Positions 41,508 through 52,658 of a stretch of 64,000 nt of DNA are shown here, one piece after another. Source of the stretch: Lentinula raphanica. Its lineage: Eukaryota; Basidiomycota; Agaricomycetes; Agaricales; Omphalotaceae. The position numbers and the translations under genes were made by a program. Positions within the stretch are counted from its first letter, which is position 1, and every line of letters starts with the position of its first letter. The notes under the pieces were generated by a model, which had not been told where the DNA came from, did not search any database, and saw nothing but the letters and a program-made list of their open reading frames with translations. The stretch is from assembly GCA_027919835.1 (NCBI GenBank), contig JANVFP010000009.1:930001-994000 (forward strand). The letters run 5' to 3'.

Positions 41508-41840
41508 AGAGTATGCTTTACAGCATAAGAAAGTAGATAAATTCGAGTACGAGCAAGTACGCTGTGATAAAAGCAGGCAAAAGAGGGTGGAAAATACGAA
41601 AAGTACCGTTGTCACGCTGTGACAGGAAAATCTCAAAATCCACTGCGTCGCGAACGCTCTGAAAACCTCCGAATTTTGCAGATTGCGTCATTTTCCGAAA
41701 CTTTTTCCGCAGGATTTTTTTTGAATGGGTCGGAAAACATTTTCCGGTGTCGCGAACGGGCCCTAATAGTACATACTCGAAGTTGTAAGAACTTGCGCTG
41801 CAACTTGAAAGTCGCACACGCCGGCACTACGTTCGAAATT

Positions 41841-42695
41841 TAGCCTGGTAACCAAGCGTTCAGCTCGCTGAACGCTTGGAAAAAGTCACTTACGTTTTGA
41901 ATACGACATTTTTTACCGACGCTTAAAGTTGGTGCCTGCAAATATATGCTATATAAGGAAGGTACGATAACAAGATAGATAAGATATCAAACTTCAATTC
42001 AAAAGCCTTGCGGCGCCGTTGCAGCACTTGTTCGACTGCAGCTGCACACTCGTTCTCTCTCAATTTTTGATATATAACTACATCTCAATAATGGATGATA
42101 TTCTTTGGACTTCTCAATCTTTGTACTCTGCCCACTCCCTCATGTCTGACCTGCTTAGGAAATCCAAAAGCTACGGTGTTTGGACATCCTAATTTCTGAG
42201 TCAACATGATTGCTTTACTAAAGAACAAATGTCTTCTCCTCTGGCACGTCACTCCAGGATCCCAAGTCCCATGGCAAATTCAGTTAGAGTCTGCAGTGTG
42301 CACTGTCTGTATAGAATATACCAAGAGAAATTTCACTACTTGCAACTGGCACTGGTTTGGGCAATTGAACACTCATTATTCTCTTGGCTTCAAGTAGCAT
42401 GCATACTGATTCTAGAGAGCAAGAGAAATCAATGATCATTCCCACAGAAGTATGCCTACTGAGATATAAGTAAGAAAATGAACAAGAACGAGCGTGCAGC
42501 TGCATGCAGTCGAACAAGTGCTGCAACGGCGCCGCAAGGCTTTTGAATTGAAGTTTGATATCTTATCTATCTTGTTATCGTACCTTCCTTATATAGCATA
42601 TATTTGCAGGCACCAACTTTAAGCGTCGGTAAAAAATGTCGTATTCAAAACGTAAGTGACTTTTTCCGCGAGCTGAACGCTGGGTTACCATGCTA
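41841..42695. mobile_element. 855 bp Mutator-like foldback element with long inverted repeats
   Basis: The left repeat (41841 to about 42055) and right repeat (about 42486-42695) are inverted copies of about 210 bp, differing by a 13 bp insertion near the left end and a few bases. The tips are TAGCCTGGTAACC and TAGCATGGTAACC. TTCGAAATT (9 bp) flanks both sides (41832-41840 and 42696-42704). Long inverted repeats with a 9 bp target duplication are the signature of Mutator-like elements. The 430 bp core has only short frames and no transposase, so it is non-autonomous. Each repeat carries TATATAAGG. The empty site CGTTCGAAATTCTGAATTG is readable near 34976. Confidence 0.87.
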
Positions 42696-42808
42696 TTCGA
42701 AATTCTGAATTGTTGTGTATCATTGAGGTTCAAGAACTCGAACCTGTTTCTCCCATATTCGTCAAGACTCAAATGACACCAACTAACGGTCGACCCTGGT
42801 CGACCTAG

Positions 42809-43200
42809 CTCAGTCGGCGGCGGCGTTCGCTGCTGAGCCTGCGGAACAACATCAAGCAAGAAGTCTGAAGAGGTCTAAAGGCCATTGAGCAGCTGCATAG
42901 CCCGCGGTTGCTATAAGCCAAGCATGCGAAGGTCTAGGAAGGTCTCCGATGGACTCTCCCATCCAGCAATCAAAGATTGGTTATCAACTCATCTTACTGT
43001 AAGCCTTTATAAGCCCTTCCAAATCCTAATATCTTCCCTGTGGGCTTCACATTTCTTTCAACTTTTCCACCTCGTTTCTTCTGTCGCTGGTCGCTACCTA
43101 GAGTACTCTTCTTTGCTGGTCAAGGAAAGTATTCAAATTTCAGTCTTCAGTCTTCATTTTTCAGATTCACATATTACTGCTATCATCGTATGTGTTTCTC
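42809..43200 (+). repeat. duplicated upstream region of SSP2
   Basis: The block from CTCAGTCGGCGGCGGCG through GGAACAACATCAAG, AGGTCTAGGAAGGTCTCCG and the TATA box to the putative 5' UTR intron matches the SSP1 upstream region (35088-35124 plus 37017-37370). In unit 1 the block is interrupted by the tandem 939 bp elements. The same 45 bp GC-rich core also occurs at 34235, 34495 and 46329. Confidence 0.75.
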
Positions 43201-43288
43201 TGATTCGGGATTTTCTCCATGATACTGACCGTTCATCTGCTTACTACTACGGTCTGACTGCTAGTAGCATCTTGCACCATCAATCATC

Positions 43289-43947
43289 ATGCAAATCTTT
43301 CGTTTGTACGCTCGCTGGAACTCTGCACGCTTGTTCCTCCTTTTTTTCGCCCTTGTATGCATCTCTAGTGTAGCTGCTTTGCCTATACCCTCTGTAAAGG
43401 CCCGGGTAAGCTTCGTGAAGCTCTAGTATCAAAATTCAGTCAGCTCATGTTTTCTTGTGTAGTCTGCTGGCAACGTCCATCTGCGTTTCGACCTGGCAGC
43501 TGTTGCGAGTTCGGATGAGGTTCCTGCTGAGAAACGCAATGAAGTAAAGGGGCACATCAAGAAGGGCCTTCTGGCTGAACTGCAGTCACAAGACTACGAG
43601 GCACTGATACTGGCTCCTGCTATCGAAGGAGAGCCGAAGGTTATCGAAGTTGGAGGCAAAAAACTCGTTGGCTACGGGGCATTGGTGACGGCGAAGAAAA
43701 AAGATGCAGTGCCAGGCCCACTAGAACTGTTCCAAGGGGAAGTGAAGTACGTTGGAACTATGGAATTGAATGGTGATGGTAGTGATTTGTCGCTGTATGT
43801 ATGGGGTCAGCGGAATTGGATACACGTTACAGGTAAGAATTTTTATAGCAGCACATTGACTCCTTTGTCTTTTCTGACGGTTTTGTCTACTACTCAGGTC
43901 CTGACTCAAGAGGTTGGCCTACTGAACATACTGGCGCTCAGTTCTAA
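43289..43947 (+). CDS. small secreted protein SSP2
   Basis: Exons 43289-43405, 43463-43832 and 43898-43947 give 178 residues. The signal peptide is almost identical to SSP1 (MQIFRLYARWNSARLFLLFF). The mature part differs more: AEKRNEVKGHIKKGLLAELQ, AIEGEPKVIEVGGKKLVGYG, VGTMELNGDGSDLSLYVWGQ. The last exon reads GPDSRGWPTEHTGAQF and stops early, so the SSSKK tail of SSP1 is lost. Introns are nearly identical to SSP1. Changes cluster in the mature region while signal peptide, introns and promoter are conserved, which hints at diversifying selection; this has not been calculated. Confidence 0.8.
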
Positions 43948-44814
43948 TAGCAAAGAGTAACCCAGGCGATGTACGAATCGGTACAATTTTCACCTATTGA
44001 ATGTAATATCACGTTTCTCACTTCTTCTCAGGTCGCGACCTTCGACTCGGACAGAGTCATTGCCTGAAGGCTGAATGCTGGATTCCCTACTTCTTGCATG
44101 TGTTACGTCTCAATCCGGATGCTCTTTCCGCCTACTACTACATACTCATTTTCGAATGAACAAATACTATGAACTTGATGAAAAATCATACTCTTTTGCA
44201 TGAACGGTCACAGCCTTATTCACTCATATGTCGAATCGAGAGCTCTGTGTTCAGCTAGGATGTCCAGAGATAGGCAGTGACCTGCAGAGGCGGCTCAGCG
44301 TCTTTCAGCGTCTGCAGCACCGCAGTTTCGCTAGACTCGTACCCAGTCGGCTAGTCCGGCCCGGTGACGTTCGATGATAACCAGTACGGGCTCGAAGAGC
44401 AGCGTTCGCGGCTTTTTGATCGACTGTCATCAACAACGCAGCGAGTTACTCCGGCCACTGGGAACGAGTCTACAGTTTGGCAGCTCGCTAAGGTGGATTA
44501 ACTGAAAATAGTAACCGTTGGTAAGCCTCGTAATTCATTAGTCTCTGTTGCCCAGTGAAGTTTTTCTGAAACCATCCCTGTGGATCGATATTACTGGTCA
44601 GTGGTGGCTGGTGATACAAGTCTATCATACAACTCAAACAAGCCTCAAGCTCAAGGGTCAAGGGTTCAACGTTCAGGAGCACTTGCCAGAAGGAGCTCTC
44701 AAACGTCACCGTCGCACTACTACTAGTCTTGTTGTCTTTCTTTCTCGTACTATGCCCATATCTTATGCCCAGGTGAGCTTCGTGAAGCTGATCGCCATGG
44801 TTCCAGTTCAGACA
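43948..44814. other. spacer with 3' block of SSP2 and a stray intron-start block
   Basis: The first 220 bp match the SSP1 3' flank (CAGGCGATGTACGAATCGG, TCGCGACCTTCGACTCGGAC). At 44773-44789 the block GTGAGCTTCGTGAAGCT follows CCCAG, just like the intron start in SSP genes, but no SSP reading frame surrounds it. It may be the remains of a fourth SSP copy. The rest is unassigned. Confidence 0.55.
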
Positions 44815-45801
44815 ACTCAGCTCTTCTACACCATCAGATTCGATTCCAGCGACACCATTCTTGACTCTAGCACCGTATTCGAACATATATACACCTCTGC
44901 CGTCACTGTCTTCGAGCTCGATCCCTTCATTGGGCTCAGTCCCACAGATTGCCACTGCAGGTACCGCTTCGACCTCTGGATCCACCTCTGAAAGTGCTAG
45001 TGCTACGATAGCGATCCCAACGACGGTATTACCGACGATTACCCACACCCACGATATGACTTATCTTCTCTTCCGATGGCATCAGGCTATCGCCTTCCCT
45101 CACCACCGACATCAGCACCAACATCGGCCCCATTCCCAGTCCGAACCTCCCCCTCTGCAAATGAACCAGGACTCGAGAAATCCATGAAACACATAAAACA
45201 CCGAATCAAAAAAGTCGCCAAAAGCTACCTCATACATGAGCTATCTCAGGACGACGGAGAATCTCCAAAGCCCAGCTGGGACCAAATGATGGATGCGCTA
45301 TTCGGTGATCAATTGAGTATGTCCAATGGCGTGAGGTGAAGGTGTATTCGTCCATGAGGAATCGGCCAGTGGGTGCGTATTCGACTTTTTATCTCATAAT
45401 TTCATATAATCTCATATAATTTCATGCTCATCTCTGTTTCTCTGCTACCGCTCTGACATCTATAGCACGCTACATCGGACTCCACCTGTCCTGTCACAGG
45501 CCTACCCGCGAAATATCTCGACCCACGTACGGGGGTGCCGTTTGCGAATCTACGGGCGTATAGGATTCTCAGGCGTCTTGAAGGGGAGGTGTTGCCTCCT
45601 CCGAGTCCAAAGGGCGAGCTTCCGAGTGATGGAAACCGGGGAGTTGGTTTCTGTGGAGACGATAATGGATCTCCTACGACGGCTGACGATGCTGATTTTG
45701 AGTGTCATGGTGGGATTGGTGTGTGGGATGAAGATCTGGGTTGTTACGTCGGTGACTGGGAGAGCACGGGCACGGTTTCTAGGGGTGTCGTAGACTCGTA
45801 G
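44815..45801 (+). pseudogene. truncated and frameshifted copy of the YL1/Vps72 3' half
   Basis: Matches YL1 from about 32900 onward: TTCTTGACTCT then GCACCGTATTCG, SGYRLPS, the KSYLIHELS segment, MDALFGDQ, and the YL1_C exon with the same final intron. Lesions: the 5' half is absent; an insertion after GGTGATCAATTG brings a stop (GTGAGGTGA near 45330); and the first codons of the last exon carry a 4 bp net insertion (CGCTACATCGGACTCCACC against CGCTACGTAGCCACC) that shifts the frame. The downstream GGTGTCGTAG block is also copied. It is not expected to make a YL1 protein. Confidence 0.85.
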
Positions 45802-46808
45802 GCTCAGGGGTGTCGTAAGGGGAAGACGACTCGGGGGATGGGGAGAAAGGAGAGAAGGAGGAAGGTTTGCTAGTTGATGATATCTTCAGACGTACGTGAA
45901 CGCGCGTGTTTCCGACACGCGTCGCACGACGCAGAGCGTGATAGAGCGTGATATGTATGCTTGCGTATTCGTATCCGTCTAGATCTCTTTGAAAGAAACT
46001 CGATGAAGTATGTACACAGCCTTTTTCTTCATCTTTTGATTACATATCTGACTGCCCCATGAGATTTAGCTGTTTTTCCTGAAACGTTTACTCTGTTAGT
46101 GGCTGTTACTAGCTGTTACTGGCGGCTGGTGATACGACGCAAGGAAGGCTGAAGAGTCAAGGTTTCAAGAAAGGCCCTACTCGAAGTTGTAAGAAGCGCT
46201 GCAAAGTCGCACTACCTTCTGAATTCTAATTGTTGTGAATCAAGATTCAAGAACTGAAAACTCGAACCATATTTGCCAAGACTCAAGTGACACCAACTCC
46301 AAGTCTCTAACGGTCGACCAGGACCTAGCTCAGTCGGCGGCGGCGCTCGCCGCTGAGCCTGCGGAACAACATCAAGAAGTCAAGAACATTGAGCATAGCC
46401 CGCAGTTGCACTGCGCCAACTTCCAAGCATGCGTCTCCGATGGACTCTCACAAGTTGAAGCTCTCACATCTGAATCAAGAGATTGGTTATCATTCTATAT
46501 TCAAATTTCAAGAGATTCAAACGATATATAAGCTCTTCCAAATCTTCATATTTTCCCTGTGGGCTTCACATTTGTTTGAACTTTTCCACCTCGTTTCTTC
46601 TGTCGCTGGTCGCTACCCACTGGACTACTCTTCTTTGCTGGTCAAGGAAAGTATTCAATCTTCAATCTTCATTTCTCAGATTCACGTTATATTACTGCTA
46701 TCGTATGTGTTTCTCTGACTCGGGATTTCATCCATGATACTGAAGGATACTGACCGTTCATCTCCTTACTACGGTCTGACTGTAGCATCTTGCACCATCA
46801 TCATCATC

Positions 46809-47565
46809 ATGCAAATATTTCGTTTCAACGCTCGCTGGAACTCTGCATGCTCGTTCCTCCTTTTCTTCGGCCTCGTATGCATGATCTCTAGTATAGCTGC
46901 TTTGCCCATACCCTCTGTAAAGGCCCGGGTAAGCTTCGTGAAGCTCTAGTATTAAATTTCAGTCAGCTCATGTTTTCTTAGTCTGGAACGGCTGATCCGG
47001 TGAGCTTCGTGAAGCTCTGGTTCCAATTCATACCACTAAAGTTTCCTTGCTAGGGGGGCGCAATAGAGAGTCGGGAGACTACGAACCCACAAGCGCCCAA
47101 TGTCTATCTGCATTTTGACTTGGAAGACCTGGAGAAATCGGATCCTGTACCTGCTGATCAACGCGATAAAGTAAAGGGGTACATCAAGAAGGGCCTTCCC
47201 GCTGTACTGTCAAAAGATTACACACCGATACTAGATTCCGATATCGAAGGAGTACCAAAAATTATCGAAGACGGAAATAATAAACTCGCTGGCTTCGGGG
47301 CAATTGTGACGGGGGCGAAAAAAGGTGGACAGCAAGGGCCCTACGACTTGAGTGGAACGCGGTTTCTTGGAACTATGGAACTGGACGGCGATGGTACCAA
47401 TTTGTCGCTGTACGAATGGGGTGGTTCGAAATGGGAACACTATGCGGGTAAGAATCTTCATAACAGCACTTTGACTCCTTTGTCTTTTCTGACGCGTTTG
47501 TCTACTATTTAGGTCCTCAAAGAAGTTGGCCTAAAGAATTTATTGATGGCGATCAGTACCGTTGA
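46809..47565 (+). CDS. small secreted protein SSP3 (most diverged, with an extra mini-exon)
   Basis: Exons 46809-46928, 46982-46999, 47054-47447 and 47513-47565 give 194 residues. The signal peptide is MQIFRFNARWNSACSFLLFF then GLVCMISSIAALPIPSVKAR. The mature part has DQRDKVKGYIKKGLPAVLSK, DIEGVPKIIEDGNNKLAGFG, LGTMELDGDGTNLSLYEWGG and an end GPQRSWPKEFIDGDQYR. Unlike SSP1 and SSP2, an 18 nt exon lies between two introns that begin with the same GT(A/G)AGCTTCGTGAAGCTCT block, suggesting that the intron itself was duplicated. It follows the YL1 pseudogene and precedes Dot1. Confidence 0.8.
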
Positions 47566-48018
47566 ACAAAGTGTAGCTTGAACTAACTCAGACGATGTAT
47601 GATTTCCACCTATTGGATTAACATCACGTTTCTCACTTCTTTCCAGGTCGCGGCCCTCGACATCATACCCTTGAAGGCTGAATGTTGGACTCCCTGAGTA
47701 GTATCTGCCAGTCCGATTCTTACACTGGCATGTGCTACGTCTCAACAATGCCTTTTCGTTACCTACTAGTACTGTTCTCAAATGCGAATCTGAACTTTGA
47801 GAGTAATCTTGATTCTTTGCATGCACGAATGTTCTTATATGCACCGTCCAGAGCTCTGTGCTCAGCAGGGGTGTCCAACAGGGCTCAGTCGGGGCTCAAC
47901 GGTGACACTGACAGGTTCGCAGCAAGCTGTTATTATAAGCGCCTGGTGCACGTGCAGCTCTTTTACGTACAATCAACGCACTGCCACAAGCCATACCTTT
48001 GCCCTTTGTACCACGACG

Positions 48019-50270
48019 ATGATGTCGGTCCAAATGCAATCCGCAAAGACGGACATGGGTTTCTTTACCACAAAGTCCTCGAAATCGAAATCCAACATGA
48101 CAACAACAACAACGACGACGACGAGAGTTGTTACGCGCTTTGTCAAGCGTAAACCTGATCCATTGAACAACCCGGTCCCGGGACATTCGCGCTCTCAGTC
48201 TTCGTCGACTACGCCAGTTTCTTCCCCGTTAACATCTCCGACGGCTACTCCTCCTCCTAATAAATCAAAAGCCCGATGCAAGAGGAAAAGTCCGGAGACT
48301 GACCATGGTGTGGAAGACACCAAACCTCGCGTCTCGAAGAAAATGCGCGTCGACAAAGCTCCAAAGCGCGCCTCTAATGCCAGTTCGAGGGCATCCAGTC
48401 GCTCCGCCAATAATCTAGCCTCGTCTCAACTAGAACCCATATTCAGGTCCAGATCGAGCAGGTCGCGTTCCACTTCCACCTTCCCATCCTTATCAATCCT
48501 ACCAACGCGAAATTGGGCTTGCGAAGAGGACGGAGAGCCTGGGTCTTCACATGTCAGCTCTGAATCCGTAGTCCGCAACCTCCACAAGTCGTACAAAGCA
48601 TGTTCGTAGCTCGTCCGAGTGTTCCGCGTATCTTCCTTCTTTCTCACGTTCTCTCCAGATTTCAGGAATCCTCTAGATCCCGATGACAGAACGTTCGACC
48701 CCGATAACTTTCCCTATGTCGACTTGGAATATCCAAACAACGCTGCTACAGAACGGTCAGTGTTGCTGACTCGTTCCGTCCGTGTCGCGGTTGCCACATT
48801 TCCTTGTTGCTGATGTCGTGTGTGTTCTTTTGTTTCCCAGATTTTTACTTCTCGCTCCTAAAGACAAAGACCACTATAATCCGATAATGGACATCGAAAA
48901 AACGATATACACTATTGTCGATTGTCAGTTTTTTCCCTTATTCGATCGACTGCGGAATGTCTCTTACCTGCCTCGCAGACTATCTCACACCCGATCAGCG
49001 AGCTCTGGTTGGCAATCCACCCAGCGACCTTCTCACAGATGCTATTTCACCTCCTCCATCACCTTCCCCACCCAATTCCGCTGCATCACAGGGCTCTTCC
49101 AGTTCACTGTCTTCTCTCACATCGCTAGAATCATCTTCTCATAACGAACCACCGCCCAATCGTGTAAATTATTGCCGTGCAATCCAGCGTGCGATAAACA
49201 CCCAAGATGGCCCACTTTTCTTGAAAACCATGAAGAAAATCAACAGCTTGTTCAGCTCTTTCAAATACCCGACCCCTCCCTCTGACCTCTTCGAATCTGT
49301 GCCTAAGAATTCTTTGAAAGAACACGTAAAGGGATGGTCAGATAACGGAGGTCTACCAACCAAAGTCCTAATGCGGATCATCGACGAGAACTATCAACGC
49401 TGCGTTGGTCCGAACATCGCCAAACTTCGAAAGTACGAAGCCTTCACGAGCAAAGTGTATGGAGAAATATTGCCAAGCTTGGTACACGAGATTCTCTCCT
49501 TAACGAAGCTCAATCAAGATTCCTTGTTTATGGACTTGGGTTCTGGAGTGGGAAATGTCGTTATTCAGGCTGCTCTCCAGACAGGGTGTAGAAGCTATGG
49601 AATAGAGCTCGTCGAGGGTCCTGCGCAGGTCGCAAATGAGATGGCAGAACAATTCAAAGCACGCTGTCGGATGTGGGGCGTCTCTTGTGGGGAGATCGAG
49701 TTGGAAAAGGGTGACATGTTGGAAAGTGCGAGAGTGGCAGAGTTGCTTCCTAAGGCTGACGTTGTGCTAGTGGATAACAAAGTATTTGAAGAGAAACGTG
49801 AGTTGGCTCGTGTCTGCCTTATAACAATCTTGTACTAAATGCTCTTTACCAGTGAACGAGGCTTTAAGGCCCAAGTTCCTTGATCTGAAAGAAGGCGCCA
49901 TTGTGATTTCCCTCAAGCCCTTTGTCTCCTCTCTGAATGGATTGAATGCTCGAGTGACCGAACGCAATGTACGTATTGAGCATTACAACAGTTCTGCTTC
50001 CGTATGCTAAGAACGAACCTTTTCACCCAGGTCGACGACATTTCTGCTATATTCGACGTCACCGAACGACCATACTACCCAGGTTCTGTCTCTTGGGGCA
50101 ACAACGGCGGGTCATACTATATTCACCGCGTCGACCGCGTTGGGTATGCCGAAATCCGACAAAAATTCGAGAATACAACGAGGGGAAGGCGGAGTGCGGC
50201 TAGTGCGAAATATACTCCGTCGAGGAATACGGATGAAAGTGATTGGTGTGACAAACGGTTGTTGTTATAG
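48019..50270 (+). CDS. DOT1: histone H3 lysine-79 methyltransferase Dot1
   Basis: Exons 48019-48601, 48659-48755, 48841-48923, 48979-49797, 49853-49968 and 50031-50270 give 645 residues. The basic, Ser-rich N-terminus (VVTRFVKRKPDPLNN, KARCKRKSPETDH) probably binds nucleosomes. The DOT1 fold has KYEAFTSKVYGEILPSLVHE, the SAM-binding LFMDLGSGVGNVVIQAALQT, GIELVEGPAQVANEM, ADVVLVDNKVFEE, LKEGAIVISLKPF and SVSWGNNGGSYYIHRVDRVG. It methylates H3K79 within the nucleosome core. Three in-frame ATGs lie near the start (48019, 48022 and a later one before GFFTTKS); I took the first. Confidence 0.93.
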
Positions 50271-50660
50271 TGCTTGAATTCATCGGGATGATTTTCTGCT
50301 GTTTACACCTTGTTTTGCGGTTGGCTAATTGTATTTCTTGGACTTTTTTATAGCTACATATTTGCTTGTCTTTTTGCTCCTTTTAATCGTACTTTACTTA
50401 AGTAATTCATCTTGCCCGTTGTAGATACACTTAATCGAAATTGACGGTTCTGCCTTTCACCCAGGGCCCAGGGGCCAGAAGGTGCAGTAATCGAACCAAC
50501 TTCGTGCTTCCGCCTCATCTCCCTTACTTCCCAATTCTTTCAGAATATCCCCGACTACGAATCACAACTGTGACAGCGGGTAACAATTTTTGTCAAGGCC
50601 TCCTACATAAGAGCTGAAAGTATCAAGAAGTGATCTCTCGAATAACAACGGAAGATGTCC

Positions 50661-50716
50661 AGAATGTCGAGGGATTAGCGAGTATGTTCTGTATCATCGA
50701 ATCAAACGAGGAAGTA
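50661..50716. repeat. 56 bp block repeated on the far side of the Ngaro-like element
   Basis: From AGAATGTCGAGGGATTAGCG to AACGAGGAAGTA. The second copy is at 58475-58530 in the same orientation, with about three mismatches. Outside the block the two sites differ. Both have an open frame on each strand (plus: SMFCIIESNEEV and SMFCIIDSNEEV), so the source may be a duplicated gene fragment. Confidence 0.65.
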
Positions 50717-52620
50717 CGTGCCCGTGCTGCAGACAGCATCCCGAGACGGTTTTTCACTACCACTTCCAGTGCAGCGCACTTCGATTGCACTGGAACCAAT
50801 TCCACAGGAGAATTGGACAGCGGAATATAAACCTGGCGGCACTACTCACAGAGAAGGATTTGCTCAAGCACCTCTTTCACTTTATCAATGAGACAAAGTG
50901 GTTTCACCACATATGGGGAGACTTCCCAAGACTGGCAGACGAGGACTAGAACAAAGAGAAATCTTATTTATTCCTTTTATATTCACCTAATCACTCACTA
51001 TTACTCTCCACTACCACTACTACTCTATAGTCACAACGTGCGGGAATACATGACCTCGGATACTCGCGCATAATACGGATAGGCTTCGGCCCATCAGATT
51101 CGGTCTCTCTAGGGAGCCGTTTGGAGTTGACAGGAAGGAGGAGGACAGGGAAGGAAGAGGAGAAAGGACTGCATGTGACGTAGCATACTCGCTAACATAC
51201 GCACTGGCGCAAAGGCAAATGAAAGGGATACTAAAAAAAAGAGACGAAGAAGTAAAAAAAGCAGTCAAGACCATCTCCCGAGACTGTTCTAACGAAGTCG
51301 GAGATGTAGGTTTCTATCATGAGCTTCGGTCTGTCGTTCCTGAAGGTCCATCCTTCGCGAAAGTGGGATTGGGAGTATATGGGGGTAGATACCCTGCAGC
51401 TGTCCCCTTAGTGACCGCTGAGAAAAGATATATCTGTAGTGATATTGGCAGAGCTGCGATAAGAGGCCAGGACTCCAAAATCATTTGAAAGGTCGGATTG
51501 AATAGACGTGGGAAGGGTTCGTGCGGGGGAGGAATTGCTGGTTGATCTTTGATTGATTGTCAGTCAAAGGACCATTCACAGATAAGGATGCATTACCGGA
51601 AGTCACTGGCGATTGAGACTGAGATTCAGAGCCATTTTTGGCATCAGTGTGAAGATTATTGGCCAAGATTTCGATGGTTTTTGAGGGGGTAGTGGTAGGG
51701 GATGGTGAATTTATTGTACCATCTATATTACCATCGAATGTCTGATTTTCGGCAATTTCGGTTATAGGAGGTGGTATGCTACCGTCGCCCTCAATAGCCA
51801 TTGGATTTTGTCGAGTTGTGTTTCGTCCGCAGATGGTAGGGTACAGATGTTTGCGCAGTAGACGAGGAATTAGAGAGGCACAAAGCAAAGGTAGTAGATG
51901 AACGAGTGTTATATGTACTAATGAAATTCAGTAACGAGAATTGAAGAAAACGAGAGGAGTACTCACACTGATCTGATTCTCAGTGGTGGTAGAACACTGA
52001 GATGTGTTGGTTGACGTGACAAGGGCATGTGGGAGATTTAGTCTACATCCTGTCTACATCCGACTTCTGAGAGGTTATCGTCACTCTGTCACGTTACTGT
52101 GAAAGAACACTCTTTCGGCCGAAATGAACTGGCTTCCGACTTATGTAAGAGGCAGCCTGAGCAGTGTTGGTAAGGACGCGTGTCGGACACGCAAGGTCAC
52201 CGAAGGACAAGGACGTGCCATTTTAGGGACACATCTGACCTGTCTTGTGTCCCGGCTCAGTGGACCGACGGCCCATAATGCCCCGCCCTTTTATTATGGC
52301 CCTCCCGCTCGATATGCAGCTTATAGTACTATATTTTGAGTTTCGTATCGAGTTGACGGGGCATATTTACTATACCTGAAGGCTGAGTTACATGATGTAG
52401 TGTATAGTCAACCAGTTTTGTTGTTTTCTCATTTTCATTCAATGATTGGCGTAGCGCCGACGGCATAGCCCGCTACCCCACTGACTAAGCAACTCATTGG
52501 GACCCGGTAGTAGTTTCCTATTATGGCGGGCGCTCTGAAGATTGACGGGCGTCTACAGCAAGTCCATAGCGTGACTATCAGGTGACAAGGACAGGTCAAT
52601 TGAACGGCCTACTGTCCTCC

Positions 52621-52658
52621 GGTCAAAAGACACAAAAAAGTGTCCTTGTCTTTTGACC
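52621..52658. other. perfect 12 bp stem hairpin upstream of the Ngaro-like element
   Basis: GGTCAAAAGACA and TGTCTTTTGACC form a 12 bp perfect stem around a 14 nt loop. It lies 45 bp outside the left end of the retroelement. No T-run or gene end is associated, so it is not an obvious terminator. Confidence 0.55.

Larger units (their letters stand above)
38759..41763. mobile_element. PIF/Harbinger DNA transposon, 3,005 bp, structurally complete
   Basis: Terminal inverted repeats start GGGCCCGTTCGCGACAC at 38759 and end with the complement at 41763; beyond this the match continues imperfectly (GGAAAACTTTTCC against GGAAAATGTTTTCC). The element is flanked by TAA on both sides (38756-38758 and 41764-41766), the 3 bp TWA target duplication of PIF/Harbinger. 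Inside are two convergent intron-containing genes: a DDE transposase (+) and a Myb/SANT-like protein (-), the standard two-gene set of autonomous elements of this superfamily. No stop or frameshift was seen in either. The empty site is present at about 34905 in the homologous block. Confidence 0.92.

Noticed and set aside
42206..42435. Short frames in the core of the Mutator-like foldback
   Set aside because: Overlapping frames on the same strand with no start context and no transposase motif.
51481..51888. 135-residue minus-strand frame
   Set aside because: Ser/Thr/Asn-rich with no domain and no clear promoter or introns, so not listed as a gene.
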